A DNA stretch of 64,000 nucleotides from Branchiostoma floridae (taxonomy: Eukaryota; Chordata; Leptocardii; Amphioxiformes; Branchiostomatidae): the NCBI RefSeq assembly GCF_000003815.2, contig NC_049979.1, forward strand, positions 1,888,327 through 1,952,326, read 5' to 3'. A program made the position numbers and the translations under genes. Positions 1-11,629 of this stretch are shown here, piece after piece; the first letter of the stretch is position 1; every line of letters starts with the position of its first letter. Below the pieces are notes generated by a model that was not told the origin of the DNA, did not search any database, and saw nothing but the letters and a program-made list of their open reading frames with translations.

Positions 1-47
1 AGGATTCACCAGATGGTCGAGGAGGCCATCGATCAGGTCAAGGTGTG

Positions 48-84
<37 letters not shown>

Positions 85-592
85 ATAACAACCTAGACTC
101 AGGAGACATCAGATGGTCGAGGAGGCCATCAATCAGGTTGAGGTGGGAGTCAATCAATCAATCAATCAATCCCCTGCCGTGTCACCTTGGGAAAGACACT
201 TTACACTTCACCCAGGTGAGAATAGTATCTACATTGTAGCTTTTGCTTGGGGTGTCCGTGATCACTTTTTGCACTCGTAAAACAAACTGTGAAAATTACA
301 TTGCATCTGTAAGTCTTGTCAATTTTTTGAACATCAAAAGTTCACTGTTTTTTTTTTCAGTGTAAAGCCAAACTGACAGATGATGATTTTACTGTTTATT
401 TTTCTCCAGCTGAGTGGTGAGGATCAGCCCATTCTGCTGGTGGGGGGTGGCACCATTCTGGTGGATGGGAAGAGAAACATCAGCGGAGCATCAAGTGTAC
501 AGAAACCTCAGCATTACCAGGTCAGGTTATACCAGGTCTCACACACACGCACACACTCACACACCCGCACGCACACACACGCACGCACGCAT

Positions 593-660
<68 letters not shown>

Positions 661-3600
661 CAGCGGAGCATCAAGTGTTCAGAAACCTCAGCATTACCAG
701 GTCAGGCTAATGCCAGCAAATTACCCAAAACAAGTGTCGACCTGCTTTTCCCTCAGACTGTTTACAGTCCGTGATATATGTCAGGCCAGTTACCTATATT
801 CTGTGAGGTCAAAATTGCAAAGGTAAAAGCTGGTCAAAATACCATAAAGTTTAGATATTTCCCCGCCAAGTTCTTTGTACGTGACCTAGCTGGTGTTCCA
901 TCTGTCACCTTTCATCTTGTTCTACTCAAGACGAGTACACATTGCAGGTTAAGCTGTTGCTGCTGCAGTGTGCCATTAATGTGGCACATTGACAGTTATG
1001 TGTTCTCCCTCATCATGGTTTGTTCGTGGAATTGACACCAAGGTGCAGTGCAATAAGTAGAACCTGGTGAGTTCTCTCTCTCTCTGTCTTTGTGATAGAG
1101 AGAGAGAGAATGAGAGAATGAGAAAGAGATAGAGAATGAGATAGATGCAAAGTTATTAGAACCGCTATCTACGCGTGCACAGTTTCCAACATCTTAGTTC
1201 TTTGCCTTGAAGTGGTCTTGTGACCTTGCTTTGAACAATCTTGTAAAAAAAAGTTAGTATTGCCCTGAGCAAGGTGACAGCTGATCACTAAAATGTTTGC
1301 TGTCAGTTAGAAAAAGAATTTTGTGGAATAACTTACTAACGTCACCCAGGTAGCTAATGCCGTCGGGGCAGCGCTGGGCCAGGTGAGCGGGACGGTGGAC
1401 CGGGTGGTGAACCTGGCACAGACGACTCGGGACCAGGCCATCAGCAGGGCGAAGGCAGACGCCGCTCGGCAGGCAGTGGCGGCCGGCGCAGTGGACAGCT
1501 CTGTGGAGGTTGGTAGAGTATGTGGGGAAGGACAACCTCAAGCCAACCGTCCACGGCATGTTCCCTGTATAGGAACTTCATTCGAACCAACACACAACAA
1601 TTATGTTGCCATGTGGCTTCCTCAGTGTTATGGGCTCGAATGAGCAATTAGTACAGCATGTCCTTGCTTTTATAGGCCAAGTGCATAGTGAACTGACCAA
1701 GTGCAAGGTGCCCCAGGTGGCTTATCCAATCACAGTTCAGCTAGGTAGTGCAGTCTGCTCTAGGACTGGTACATAACATGACCTCACTTGACCTTGACGA
1801 AGGCTGTGGAGGTTGGACATATATAAGATCCACAGATTCTTAGAGCTGCATTGAAAAACAGCATCTTACCCTTAACTTCCTGGGAACGGCAAATGATCGA
1901 TAGTGATTGAGTGTGCATGAGTCACGTGATAGCACTGTAATGACTTTCAAGTCACTCACTCACTCACTATCCTGTTTAGCGTCCGTTCTTCCCTGTCTTG
2001 CAGAGGTTGGACGTGTCGCCAAGACGTTTTGGTTTGTGTTCAAAGTGTTCAAAGTAAGTAGTTTCTCTGGTGCAGATTACAGAGGTGAGCGAGGTCCCCC
2101 TAGCATACGTCCCCAGCAATGTCACCAAGGTCACCGTGAAGGCAGTGGGGACCCTGAAGGACAGACACACCGGTGCGGGGACCGACCTTGCTGACATCGG
2201 CAGTACTGGTACCATGGCAACGGAGCAACAAATGGCAGAGGAAGATGGTAATGGGTTATGCTTTTTTGTTACATTTTCTCCTCTTGTTGATACCAGTATT
2301 CTCTTTAAAGGTACACAATGTAGTATTACCAAAGTGCATAGTAAGTGTAGAATTTCTAATAAAGTATGCCAGCTTTTCAGATTTCTGATGTGGAAGCCAT
2401 TTAAACTGTAAACTACTAGTACTTCATGTCAGTTATAATGTCAAAAGTTTTCTTTAGCACAACAGCAGGTATTTGTTGTTGATAGTTACAGTGAATTTTG
2501 GGTGACATTGATCTTATTCAAGATGGGGAATCGAACCTAACAAATCAATCAATCAATCAGAGTGACTCTGTAATTTTGTATCTGTACTGTATGTATAACT
2601 TGCCTTCAGCATAACACACCAGCTTTGCGGGCACGCGGCATTACAAAAGCTTATCATTCCCCACTTTCTGCACCCCAGCTGTCGCCCCGCCCCCTCCAGC
2701 CCCTCCCCCTGCCTCCCCGGCCGGCCACCTCCCCACCCTCCAGGAAACGGAGCCCCAGATCCACCCTGAGACGGGGGAGTGGGTCCTGAGTCGCTGGGAC
2801 GTGGAGTGTCTGGCCGTGGGGGTGGGGATCCTCGGGTGTGGTGGGGGAGGCAGCCCGACCCTCGGCAGGCTGCAGATACTGAGGGCCATGGACGAGGGCC
2901 GGAAGATCAGAATAATCGCACCGGAGAGGTGAGGATGTGAGTTTTAAGAACTTCATCTGCATTTGAGAAAAGTTTAAACTTTGTTCCAACACAACAGAAG
3001 AAAGACTCACCATAAAGTTTCAGTCGAGTACTCCAACCTTCTTCAGATAGATGATTCGCTGCACTTATGTTCCGCAAGTCATTGGATGATGTCAGAACTC
3101 AGCAGCAAATCATAAATGGCGGGAAGGCAGAACCTGCCCCATCAAGGTTTATCTGATGACTTACGGAACATCTATCTCAAGAAGGTCGGAGTTCTCGACC
3201 GAAAATTTATGGTTAGTCTTCCTCAGTTGTGTTGGAACAAAGTTTAAACTTTTTCAACTAACTATGGATCGAACACAGATGAGCTTTCATTCGGATATTC
3301 ATCTGCATTTGGTTGTATTTCTTCCAATAGATCTCAGGTAATCGTAACAACTCCTTATTTTGAATTATAAATCAGATCCCCTTTATAGGCACTTAAAAGT
3401 GTCAATGATGCTTTATCGGTGTTCTTGATTTGTTCGTTTGGTAATGGTATGTTTGGTATCCCTCTCCCTCTTATCAATTCCTCTCTCTTATCTGTCCTCT
3501 CTCTCTCTCTGTCTCTCCTCTGTTCCTTCTCTCCCCTCTCCCCTTCTTTTCCTCTGTCTCCTCCTTTCCCACTCTCAGTCCCCCCCTCCCCCTCTCTTGC

Positions 3601-6600
3601 CTTCCTTCTCTCCCTCTCTAGATCTGTCTCTCTTATTTTTCTGGTTAATCTGAGATCTTTATTTTTGCATGTTCCTGCCCACATGGGCTAAATGCAGTGA
3701 TTCAATAGTATTACATGGAAATACTAAAGACTAGATACATATGATACAAGCGGACAGTTGGACAAACAAAACATCTGGAGTTATACTATCACTAATAACT
3801 ATTATCTTATGTATACATGCCTCTTCCCTCTTCTTAAAACCAATGTATAAGAACTCACATAGTATTTGTTGTGCATGTACAATGTTGTCTGTGGCTGACA
3901 TTATACATACAAATATTAGTTAATTTCACATAATGATTCCATTCTTGACCCCCGTGCCAGACTAGGCACGACCCCAGCCCTGACCGGTCCTGTGGCCGCT
4001 GTGGCGCAGATGGGCGCTCCCACCATCTGGATCGAGAAGCTGTTCAGCGGGACGGAGACGCAGGACGCGCTGCAGTGTGTGAAGGACTTGTACGCTGCCG
4101 GCTGCAGCAACGGACAACTGCCCAACATTGAAGGTTATATTAGCCTCCTTAGCACACTTACGAGTTCAAGTCTTTATTGTGATGATCATCGTATTGAGAG
4201 CTCAGGCAAACAAGAAAGTCCTGGAGGATGTGCAGTGACAAATGATAATTGTTCAAGCAACTGAATATGATTTTGGAAATAGTTGGACATTTCAGGTAGC
4301 AATTTGTCACTGACGAAAGGTAGTGGATGCTATCTGAAACTGATCATATCCAGTTGTTTGAGTATCTATCATTTTGGGAACAGAACCTCATATTGTTGCT
4401 ATGTAATTTTTCAGATAGTTTTGAAGTGAAGCAAGGTGACGGTGTGACATACCTGGATGACTACCGGCCTGCACAGACGGACTCAGACAGACAGACAGAC
4501 GCACAGACAGACGCAGATGGGGACGTGCCAGAGATCGTCGCAGTGTTGAGTATGGAGATCGGGGGACAGAACTCCATGGAGCCGCTGGTGGTGGGGGCGG
4601 CGCTGGACCTCCCCGTGGTGGACGCTGACGGGATGGGGAGGGCGTTTCCCGAGCTGCAGGTGGGAGGAGAAATTTGTTTCTGATGTCTCATCATCATTGT
4701 GACAAGCGTTATATAGTAATGAAGCCTTAATATTAGTGACACTAACACACATGCGCTTTAGAGGAACTGAAGTAGAGAGCCTGCCAGCTAGAAGCAACTG
4801 GCATGAGTCGTGAATAAACCATCTCATCTCATCTTTCCTTTAGTCTGTGTCCCTTTTGACCGTTGGGGCATCACAGACAATCTGGCAACCATGTTTTCTC
4901 CACCCTTCTCAGATTTTGGTCATATTAGTGTTTTACTATTAAAGTGTCACGCCTGTCCAATATTTTCTCTGATAATAATCCTCGCATCTTTTTTGCTGTC
5001 TACCCTCCCTCCTCTTTCTTTTTCCCTGAATGGCTCCCTGCATGATCATAGTTTTGGCTAGACCCAATGACAGTGACATGTGTCTGCATCACCCTGGAGT
5101 TGTTCTCATAATGTGATCTGCTGTCCTGGTATTTCAATGAATGTTCTTAACTATCACTGTACATCTGTTGGTGTGTTGTTACTATAATATAATGCTTGTT
5201 CTTGATGTATTGGTTAGACCCAATGACTGTAATAATTGTGTCTGCATCACCCAGTTGTTTTCATACAAATGTATGTGGTCTGCTGTCCTGATATTTCAAT
5301 GAATGTTCTTAGCTATCACTGATGTTGATGTGCTATATAATGCAGCTGTTCTTGATGTATTGACTTAATGTCACATTTTTGGGCTAAATTCTATATTTCT
5401 CTTCCCTGTCCTGATGCTGCTCTATTCCCATGCAGATGTTTACACCACTTATCTACGGGTGTGAAACTTGTCCCGCTGCTGTGGCCGATGACAAAGGTCA
5501 AAGGGCAGCCTTACTGCAGGCCGATTCTCCGAAGCATCTCGAAAACCACTTCAGGGCAGTCTGTGTCGAAATGGGGTGAGCCAATATCCCTGAGTCATAA
5601 TTGTACCAGGCTTCACATGTCACTGGAAAAATAATTATAGAAATTGGCCAAATAGATAACACACCAGATGAGTTAGCCGACCAAATTTAACTACAGTTGG
5701 TAACTGTAGTTAAATTACCTAAGGAGTGTGAACGTTGCTCTGCCGACAAAAAATCACAGCTTCTAGATCCAGAGGCAGGGCTGCTCTTGGTTGTCCATCG
5801 TAGTCGATGATGACTTCTACGTGCATTTTCTCATCTGTTATGTACTGGCAGGTGGCTCAGGAGTCCGATTCTGGACCTGCAGGGTCGTCCGCACTGCTCA
5901 CAGCTGAACTGGGGCTGACCCTGCTGCCTGGTCACTGCTGCTGCTGCCGCTGCTTTACGTCTGCGTCTGGCCTCTTCAATGTTTGTTCGGCGGGCCCTTT
6001 CGAAGTTTTCCTGAGCAAGCTTCGTTAGCGAGCGCCAGCCACTACGGTCTTGTGCCTGTGTCTCAAGCTGGTTCGGGGCTATGTCAGCATACTTAATGTT
6101 TGTTTTTATATTGTCCTTAAAGCGCTTTTGCGGTCTACCCCTCTTCCTTTTTCCTTGGCAAAGCTCACCATAGAGGAGCTGTTTTGGGATCCTAGAGTCA
6201 TCCATTCGAATGACATGTCCTGTCCATCGAAGTTGAGCTTTCAGAATTACTGCTTCTATACTTGTGGTCTTTGCTCTGTCTAGGATCTCAAGGTTGGAGA
6301 CCTTATCCTGCCAGCGAACACCAAGGATTGAGCGCAGACTGCGCACGTGAAAGCGCTCTAGCTGCTTAATGTGTCTCCTGTACAAAGTCCAAGTCTCACA
6401 GCCGTACAGCAGGCTGGGGATGACAACTGCTTGGTAGACTTTTAACTTCGTGGGTAACTTTATGTTATGCTCGTTAAGCACTCGTGTTTTCAGTCTGCCG
6501 AGTGCCTGACTGGCTTTACAGATCCTGTTGTTGATCTCTTTGTCAAGGGAGCCGTCATTGGACATAACACTACCGAGGTAAGTGAACCCATCCACGGTCT

Positions 6601-9600
6601 TCAGTTTGGTACCCTCGATTGAGATACACGGACAACGGGCCACAGACAGTGGTGCGGGCTGAAGAAGCACTTCTGTTTTATCAAGACTGACGGTGAGACC
6701 AAAGAGGTTTGCTGCCTCTGCAAATTTGTTGACGAACAGCTGGAGAACTGGCTCCTTGTGGGCCATCAGGGCACAGTCGTCAGCAAAGAGGGCCTCTAGG
6801 ATAGTTGTCACCACTGTCTTTGTTTTTGCCTTCAGTCGGCGCAGGTCAAAAAGGGATCCATCTGTTCTGTACTTCAGGTGCACACCATCTCTTGCATCCT
6901 TCAATGCCTGGTCGAGGACACAAGTGAAGAACAGGTTGAAGAGAATTGGTGCTAATACGCACCCCTGTTTGACACCATTGGAAATTTCAAATGTTTCAGA
7001 TGATTCTCCCCCACACAGCACCATGCCTGTCATCTGGTCGTGAAATAGGCGAATCAGGTTGACAAACTTTCTGGGGCATCCATACTTTTCAAGTATTGTC
7101 CAGAGTGCCTCCCTACTCACAGTATCAAAAGCTTTTGTTAAGTCAATGAAAACTGCATATAGGTCCAGGTTTTGCTCCTTGCACTTTTCTTGGACCTGGC
7201 GAACAGCAAATATCATGTCCACTGTGCTCCGGCCTGGGTGAAAACCACACTGTGCCTCCGGGAGGTTATTCTCTGTGATGGTGGAGATCAGCCGGTTAAG
7301 TATGATGCGTGCTAGCAGTTTTCCAGCAATGGACAAAAGAGAAATGCCTCGGTAGTTTCCACATTCAGATTTACTGCCTTTGTTCTTGTAAAGTGGAACA
7401 ATTGTTGCATCTCTGAAGTCCTGAGGCATGTCTTCCTCTTTCCATATGTTGATGAGAAGGGTGTGAAAGCTACTAAGGGCTGTGGGTCCCATTGCTTTGA
7501 ATACTTCAGCAGGGATACTGTCCTTTCCGGGAGCCTTACCAGCACTTGTCTGTTTGATAGCCTCGTTGACCTCCTGTAGTGTAGGGAGGAGGTCAAGAGC
7601 ATTAATGGTAGGTCTTTGAGGAATTCTTTCCAGAACTTCCGCACTCACTGTGGATGGTCTGTTGAGTAAAGAACTAAAATGTTCCTGCCATCTCTTGTTG
7701 ATAGCACTTTGTTCCTTCAGCAGGGTGCCATCAGCTGACCTAAGTGGAGCGGTGCTGGGCTTTGGTGGTCCAAACACTGTCTTAATGGCACTGAAGAACT
7801 TCTTGCTGTTCTTGGTGTCGGAGTAGTGTTGGATCTCTGCAGCCTTCGTAACCCACCACTCGTCCTGCATGCGGCGGAGTGTAGCTTGGGTTTGTCTTTG
7901 GAGCTGCTTGAAGCGGTGCCTTTTGGAGGGAGAGGACAAGTCATTTTGCCATGCTGTAAAAGCCTTCCGCTTTTCATCCAGCAGTTGTAAGATGGCTTCG
8001 TCATTGTCATCGAACCAATCCTGGTGAGGCCGCCTCTTAGGACCAAGTGTACACTGAGCTGTCTCCTTCACCACTTTTTTAAACTGGTCCCACTGCTAAC
8101 GACTTTTCAAATGCATGATAAGGAATTTAGAGTAGTTACTCAAGCAACTGGATGTGGTTCCACATCTTTTTGGCATATCTTATTACCTGGATGTCTTACC
8201 TACATCGACATAAGGAATATAGAGATCTACTGATGTGTGTCCGTGACTGTTTCCCCACAGCTGCATGGCAGGAGTGGTGTTTAACCTGCTCACCGCCTCA
8301 GAGGTCCGCTCCACCTGTATTCTGTACTCCCAAAGTCGTGCCTGGCGTCTGGGACACACCGTTTTGCGCGCCTACAAGAACGGCATATCCCCGATTCAAG
8401 CCGTACTGCAGCAGGAGAACGGCAGGCTCCTGGCCACCGGAAAGGTCAGTACTGTAAATGCAGAAACCTTTGCGGTGGTTTAATGTTCACAGTTTTCGCG
8501 GTGGCTGCTTCACGGCGAACTTAAAACCACTACAAACATCTTTCCATGGCCGTAAGAGACTGCAGTGCATGGTGCTACCGCGAACTTAAAACCACCATGA
8601 AATGGCCCTTTTCCCACTACCGCAAAATTAAATCCCCGCAAACTTAAATGCATATTCTTAGAATTTTACTAACGGACAATCAGAAACTGAGGTCATTCTT
8701 GGAATAGTCGCTCATATGTTGTATATGATTCAGCTTATGTCACAAAATTAAGACTATCTTTAATAGATCCTTGTAGGCACTCACCGTTGGCTCTGTCACA
8801 GCCTGATTTTGCTACATCAAAATTGTATGATGTTTTACATTGAGCGTTCCCATGCCTTAAGTCGTGCAAAATGTAATCTTGACAATGTAAAATGTGAATC
8901 TTGACATGTTTGCAGTGAATTTCTTTTTTTCTGACCTTTTCTCCCCAAAATCACTACGTCAGCAGCCTGAATACTAGACTGGCAATGTAATAGTGCTTTG
9001 CCATTGTATTGCTAGTTAGGGTACAGTAAATTTTATCTACTGTTCCCCAGGTTTCGGATGTCCAGAGGACCACCACCAAAGGGTTTGCCCGAGGGGTTCT
9101 GAAGATCGAGGGGTCGGGGGATTTCCTGGGGAAACCCTCAAGATTGACTTCCAGAATGAAAACCTGGTGGCAAGGTTCCTGAGCGACAACAAGGTGGGAG
9201 GGTCATTTCTACTGTAGATTTATTAATTGTTTCAGGGATTCGATTATTCAGTATGAGTGAAAAGGAGTTTTTTTTTGCAGTGTCTTTAGTTTGCTGTCAA
9301 AACCATGCTGTTTCAGAAAAAAAACTTTGTTAATATAAAAAAATACTCAAGAATTCAAAAATATAAAAATTGAAGAAAATTCAGATTTAGAAAATAAAAA
9401 AAATTGGAAAATTAAGAAATACAAGTGGTGTGTTACAGCAATAGACATACAATTTACAGCAGCAAACTGATGTTGGTACATACACAGCTCTTTGTTTCTC
9501 CGTTGTCACAATATAAAGCTCAGGTCTACCGTACTGAAGGTGGTTACATCTAGTGGGATGCCACCCCCGTTGGTTTCCCACGGCTTCCATACATGCCAAT

Positions 9601-10245
9601 CTCCTATGCAGATTCCTAGGAGAATGATGTGGGCCTCTTCCGAAAGAGGCAAGCATGGAAGCTACAGAAAGCCATGGAACTGGATGGCAACCTGATGCTT
9701 CTGCTTCTGCTGCATGATTAGGGCGCAGTCACGTCGTGAGATTGACGTACAATATTGGTGCCGTAAGATTTTCAAGCAGGCTGACTGACAGACCCAACCG
9801 ACGACAAGGATCAAAGAAAGCCTTTTGTATATGACAGCTGAACTAAATTGTAGGATGCATGCACGACTGACACAAAAAATGCCATACGTTAGCAATCGTA
9901 CAATGATCACACAACGTATGTTACTCTGCCCTTCACAAACACACACCTGCACTTGTTTCCCTCCAGGTGGTGGCGTGTGTTCCCGACCTCATCACGATCG
10001 TGGACGCAGACTCGGGAACTCCCATCGCCACCGAGGAGCAGCGCTACGGGCTGCGCGTGGCCGTGCTGGTTCTCCCCGCCCCCCTGCTCCTCTGCACACC
10101 TGAGGCACTGCAGGTGGTCGGGCCGCAGGCCTTCGGCTACCCGGAAGACGTGATCTACTCACCTGTGGGAGAGTACACCTGTAACAAACCCGTCCCTCCT
10201 AAACCTCATGGACTTTTAGATGGTGACGTAAGGCCGGCAGTATGA
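1..10245 (+). CDS. Hydantoinase/oxoprolinase A + DUF917 fusion, copy A (3' part, frameshifted)
   Basis: Exons by splice sites and phase: 1-42 (end of exon 8), 410-520, 1350-1508, 2076-2247, 2679-2928, 3961-4133, 4415-4659, 5436-5575, 8261-8444, 9051-9193, 9967-10245 (stop TGA). Exons 8-11 encode the end of the hydantoinase A domain ([33 protein letters not shown]). Exon 12 opens with a proline-rich linker and then the DUF917 (S-methyl-thiohydantoin desulfurase-like) start [24 protein letters not shown]. Later DUF917 motifs are [51 protein letters not shown] and [11 protein letters not shown]. HyuA-type proteins use ATP to open cyclic amides; the substrate here cannot be told. Exon 17 is out of frame: one G appears missing near 9130, giving a premature TGA at 9180-9182, while the next frame continues as [16 protein letters not shown]. 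Exon 14 contains an in-frame CAGA microsatellite. Exons 1-7 lie before the window or belong only to copy B. Family assignment is firm; whether the gene is functional is not. Confidence 0.85.
109..147 (+). repeat. Partial duplicate of the exon 8 3' edge plus donor
   Basis: About 39 bases repeat the end of exon 8 (1-42) and its splice donor with a few changes. The duplicate is bracketed by (TCAA)n tracts at about 45-83 and 152-172. Copy B of the gene (22156-22195) has only one exon end here. Confidence 0.75.
539..700 (+). repeat. (CA)n tract followed by a duplicated exon 9 3' edge
   Basis: A CA-rich microsatellite (539-659) is followed at 661-700 by a near-exact copy of the last 40 bases of exon 9 and its donor GTCAGG. 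The real exon ends at 520. Copy B has the CA tract but not the second exon edge, so the duplication is specific to copy A. Confidence 0.8.
2969..3258. mobile_element. Foldback (inverted-repeat) element in intron 12 of copy A
   Basis: Two arms of roughly 70-100 bases are reverse complements. The left begins AAGTTTAAACTTTGTTCC; the right ends with the matching GGAACAAAGTTTAAACTT. Inner parts also pair imperfectly (CTTCTTCAGATAGATG against CATCTATCTCAAGAAG). There is no coding capacity, so it is a MITE or foldback. No target duplication was identified. Confidence 0.65.
4790..4840 (+). repeat. 3' tail of a retroelement, AATAAAC(CATCT)n-like
   Basis: A short stretch ends with GAATAAACC followed by repeated ATCTC units, like the simple-repeat 3' ends of some LINEs and SINEs. 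It lies in intron 14 of copy A. No coding remnant is visible next to it. Confidence 0.3.
5056..5367 (+). repeat. Tandem duplication of about 155 bp inside intron 14 of copy A
   Basis: The stretch starting at TAGACCCAATGACAGTGA (about 5058) recurs from TAGACCCAATGACTGTAA (about 5215), and the two stay similar through GTCCTG.TATTTCAATGAATG to TTCTTGATGTATTG. Small indels separate them. Noncoding. Confidence 0.7.
5831..8098 (-). mobile_element. 5'-truncated LINE with a long open reverse-transcriptase ORF
   Basis: The minus strand is open for 747 codons from an ATG at 8074 and extends in frame to about 8098. It has reverse transcriptase motifs: [31 protein letters not shown] and catalytic [10 protein letters not shown]. 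After RT come [21 protein letters not shown] and [19 protein letters not shown], typical of one family common in marine invertebrates. The C terminus carries a C2H2 finger (CEQC, 12 residues, HLPVH). No apurinic endonuclease domain precedes RT, so it is 5' truncated. It sits antisense in intron 15 of the fusion gene, and the uninterrupted frame suggests a recent insertion. LINE identity is certain; clade is not assigned. Confidence 0.95.
8450..8653. mobile_element. MITE with TACTGTAAATGC ends, abutting the exon 16 donor
   Basis: This palindromic element starts TACTGTAAATGCAG and contains repeated TTCGCGGT / ACCGCGAA motifs. It begins five bases after the exon 16 boundary (AAG|GTCAG then TACTG). 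A second copy in opposite orientation lies at 19370-19581 in copy B. Confidence 0.65.
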
Positions 10246-10340
10246 GGGGGCTTTAGGAGTTCAAACCTCTGCATATAAAAGGACCCAACACACTTATCGA
10301 GAAGAGTATGGGTGATTCAGTGCTTGGCCAAAAATGCAAG
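10235..10340 (+). mobile_element. SINE 3' segment overlapping the stop codon of copy A
   Basis: From GTATGAG through TCAAACCTCTGCA and GAGTATGGGTGA this segment aligns with 47192-47280, a more complete SINE. The TGA that ends copy A (10243-10245) falls at the edge of the matching region, so the stop may come from the insertion. The homologous exon copy at 10572-10687 ends earlier with TAA and lacks this tail. Confidence 0.5.
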
Positions 10341-10571
10341 CCATATATGGAGCCCTATGTGGCAGACACTGTCATTCTCGTATACTATAAGACTGTTTAG
10401 CCACAGTTGACGCTGTAGGGCTGATATCAATTAGGATTTTACCATGGTCAATATTGACCGAAGGAGGCCATATAGTAGTATATCGAGCTATATACTGCCC
10501 TACCACCAGCATCGATAGATCCCGAAAAGCATGATTTTGCTTCAATTGAGGATTGCTGCTGTGCCTTTTAC

Positions 10572-10687
10572 ACCTGTGCACACATGAAGCACTGCAGGTG
10601 GTCGGACCTCTGCCGTTCGGCTACCCTAAAGACGTGGTCTACTCACCTGTGGTAGACCATACCTGTAACCAACCCATCCCTCCTTAA
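10572..10687 (+). pseudogene. Extra copy of the fusion gene's terminal exon
   Basis: This stretch matches the 3' half of exon 18 of copy A. In frame it reads LCTHEALQVV, FGYPKDVVYSPV, DHTCNQPIPP, then TAA at 10685-10687, against [22 protein letters not shown] and CNKPVPP in exon 18. The frame stays open and keeps its own stop. There is no matching upstream half of the exon and no clear acceptor. It may be an alternative terminal exon, a relic of a third gene copy, or a local duplication. Confidence 0.7.
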
Positions 10688-11532
10688 GCTTAACTTATTT
10701 TACTTCATAGTTGGAAAGGTAAAGCGGGGTATTGAGTAAACTTTTGTATATAAAGTGAGTATACAGAAGAGATGTTGCAATATAATTTTTCATCAGAACA
10801 TTGGTGCTGTGTTAGTGTAATGAATAAGCATTCGTGGATATATTTGCCTACTTGTACACAGTGTGGATTATCGCCTCCCAGAATGTAGTTGAGTTGATCT
10901 ATCGAACAGAGAGTAGCAAATTCTTTAGAGCAAGCGGAAAGTAATGTGAACAGCTCTGTGCGTTTGTCATTATATCGTGAACAATCCATAACAAATTGAC
11001 GTTCGTCTTCGATCTCATTTGGGCAGAATGGACAAAACCTCTGGTCATTGGGAATTTTAGTATACCTTCCGGCTTCTATATTTAGTATTTATACTACAGA
11101 TTCTTATCTTTGTAATTGCTCTACGAAGTTCAAAACTGTGTACATTCCAGAGATACTTTTTTGTCCGTATCTTGCATTTAGCGTAGAATAAATGGAAAGT
11201 TTTGAGTTATTCTGGAAAGAAGAATGCCATTCTTGTATGTATATATCCTGTAGACGGAGTCGTAATTGATCGGTTAGCATATCAGCATGATACGACCTCG
11301 GGTTTGTCCATACATGCCCCAAACCATTGAGAATGTCAGTTACGTGATATATATAGATTTGCCGTAGGTCCGTTCCACATAACTGAACAAATACTGAAGG
11401 TGGCCTTAGGTGCAGCATCGTACTCTCCAAGCAGAGGTTAGGCTCCTGCTGTTTTTTCTTTGTCGTTTTTATCTGGCTTTCTATTTTATCATGTTTCTTG
11501 AAGTCCGCCAGCCAATACAAGATACAATACAA
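10680..11532 (-). mobile_element. LINE C-terminal remnant
   Basis: Minus-strand pieces read LRLQDIYIQEWHSSFQNNSK, then (in another frame) RFCPFCPNEIEDERQFVMDC and SRYNDKRTELFTLL. These match the C-terminal region after RT in the other LINEs here (DIYIQSFF..., CQFC...H/C...C). Frame changes and stops show it is decayed. The stretch around 11370-11615 also carries the local CTCCAAGCAGAGG repeat. Confidence 0.7.
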
Positions 11533-11629
11533 AATAGAAAGCCCGATAAAAACGACTAAACAAACGTAAAATAAAAAAAATAACAGCCGGAGCCTAACCC
11601 CTGCTTGGAGAGTATCGCATGTGCGGACG

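Noticed and set aside
380-826. ORFs rich in His-Thr around the CA tract
   Set aside because: They are translations of (CA)n next to true exon 9 codons; the exon ends at 520 by splice donor and phase.
1990-2054. Possible extra exon in intron 10 of copy A (TTGCAG| ... AAA|GTAAGT)
   Set aside because: Copy B has no counterpart, the peptide is not conserved, and exons 10 and 11 already join in phase.
3355-3691. ORFs in the CT-rich tract
   Set aside because: Low-complexity Ser/Leu or Arg/Glu translations of a pyrimidine-rich intron segment.
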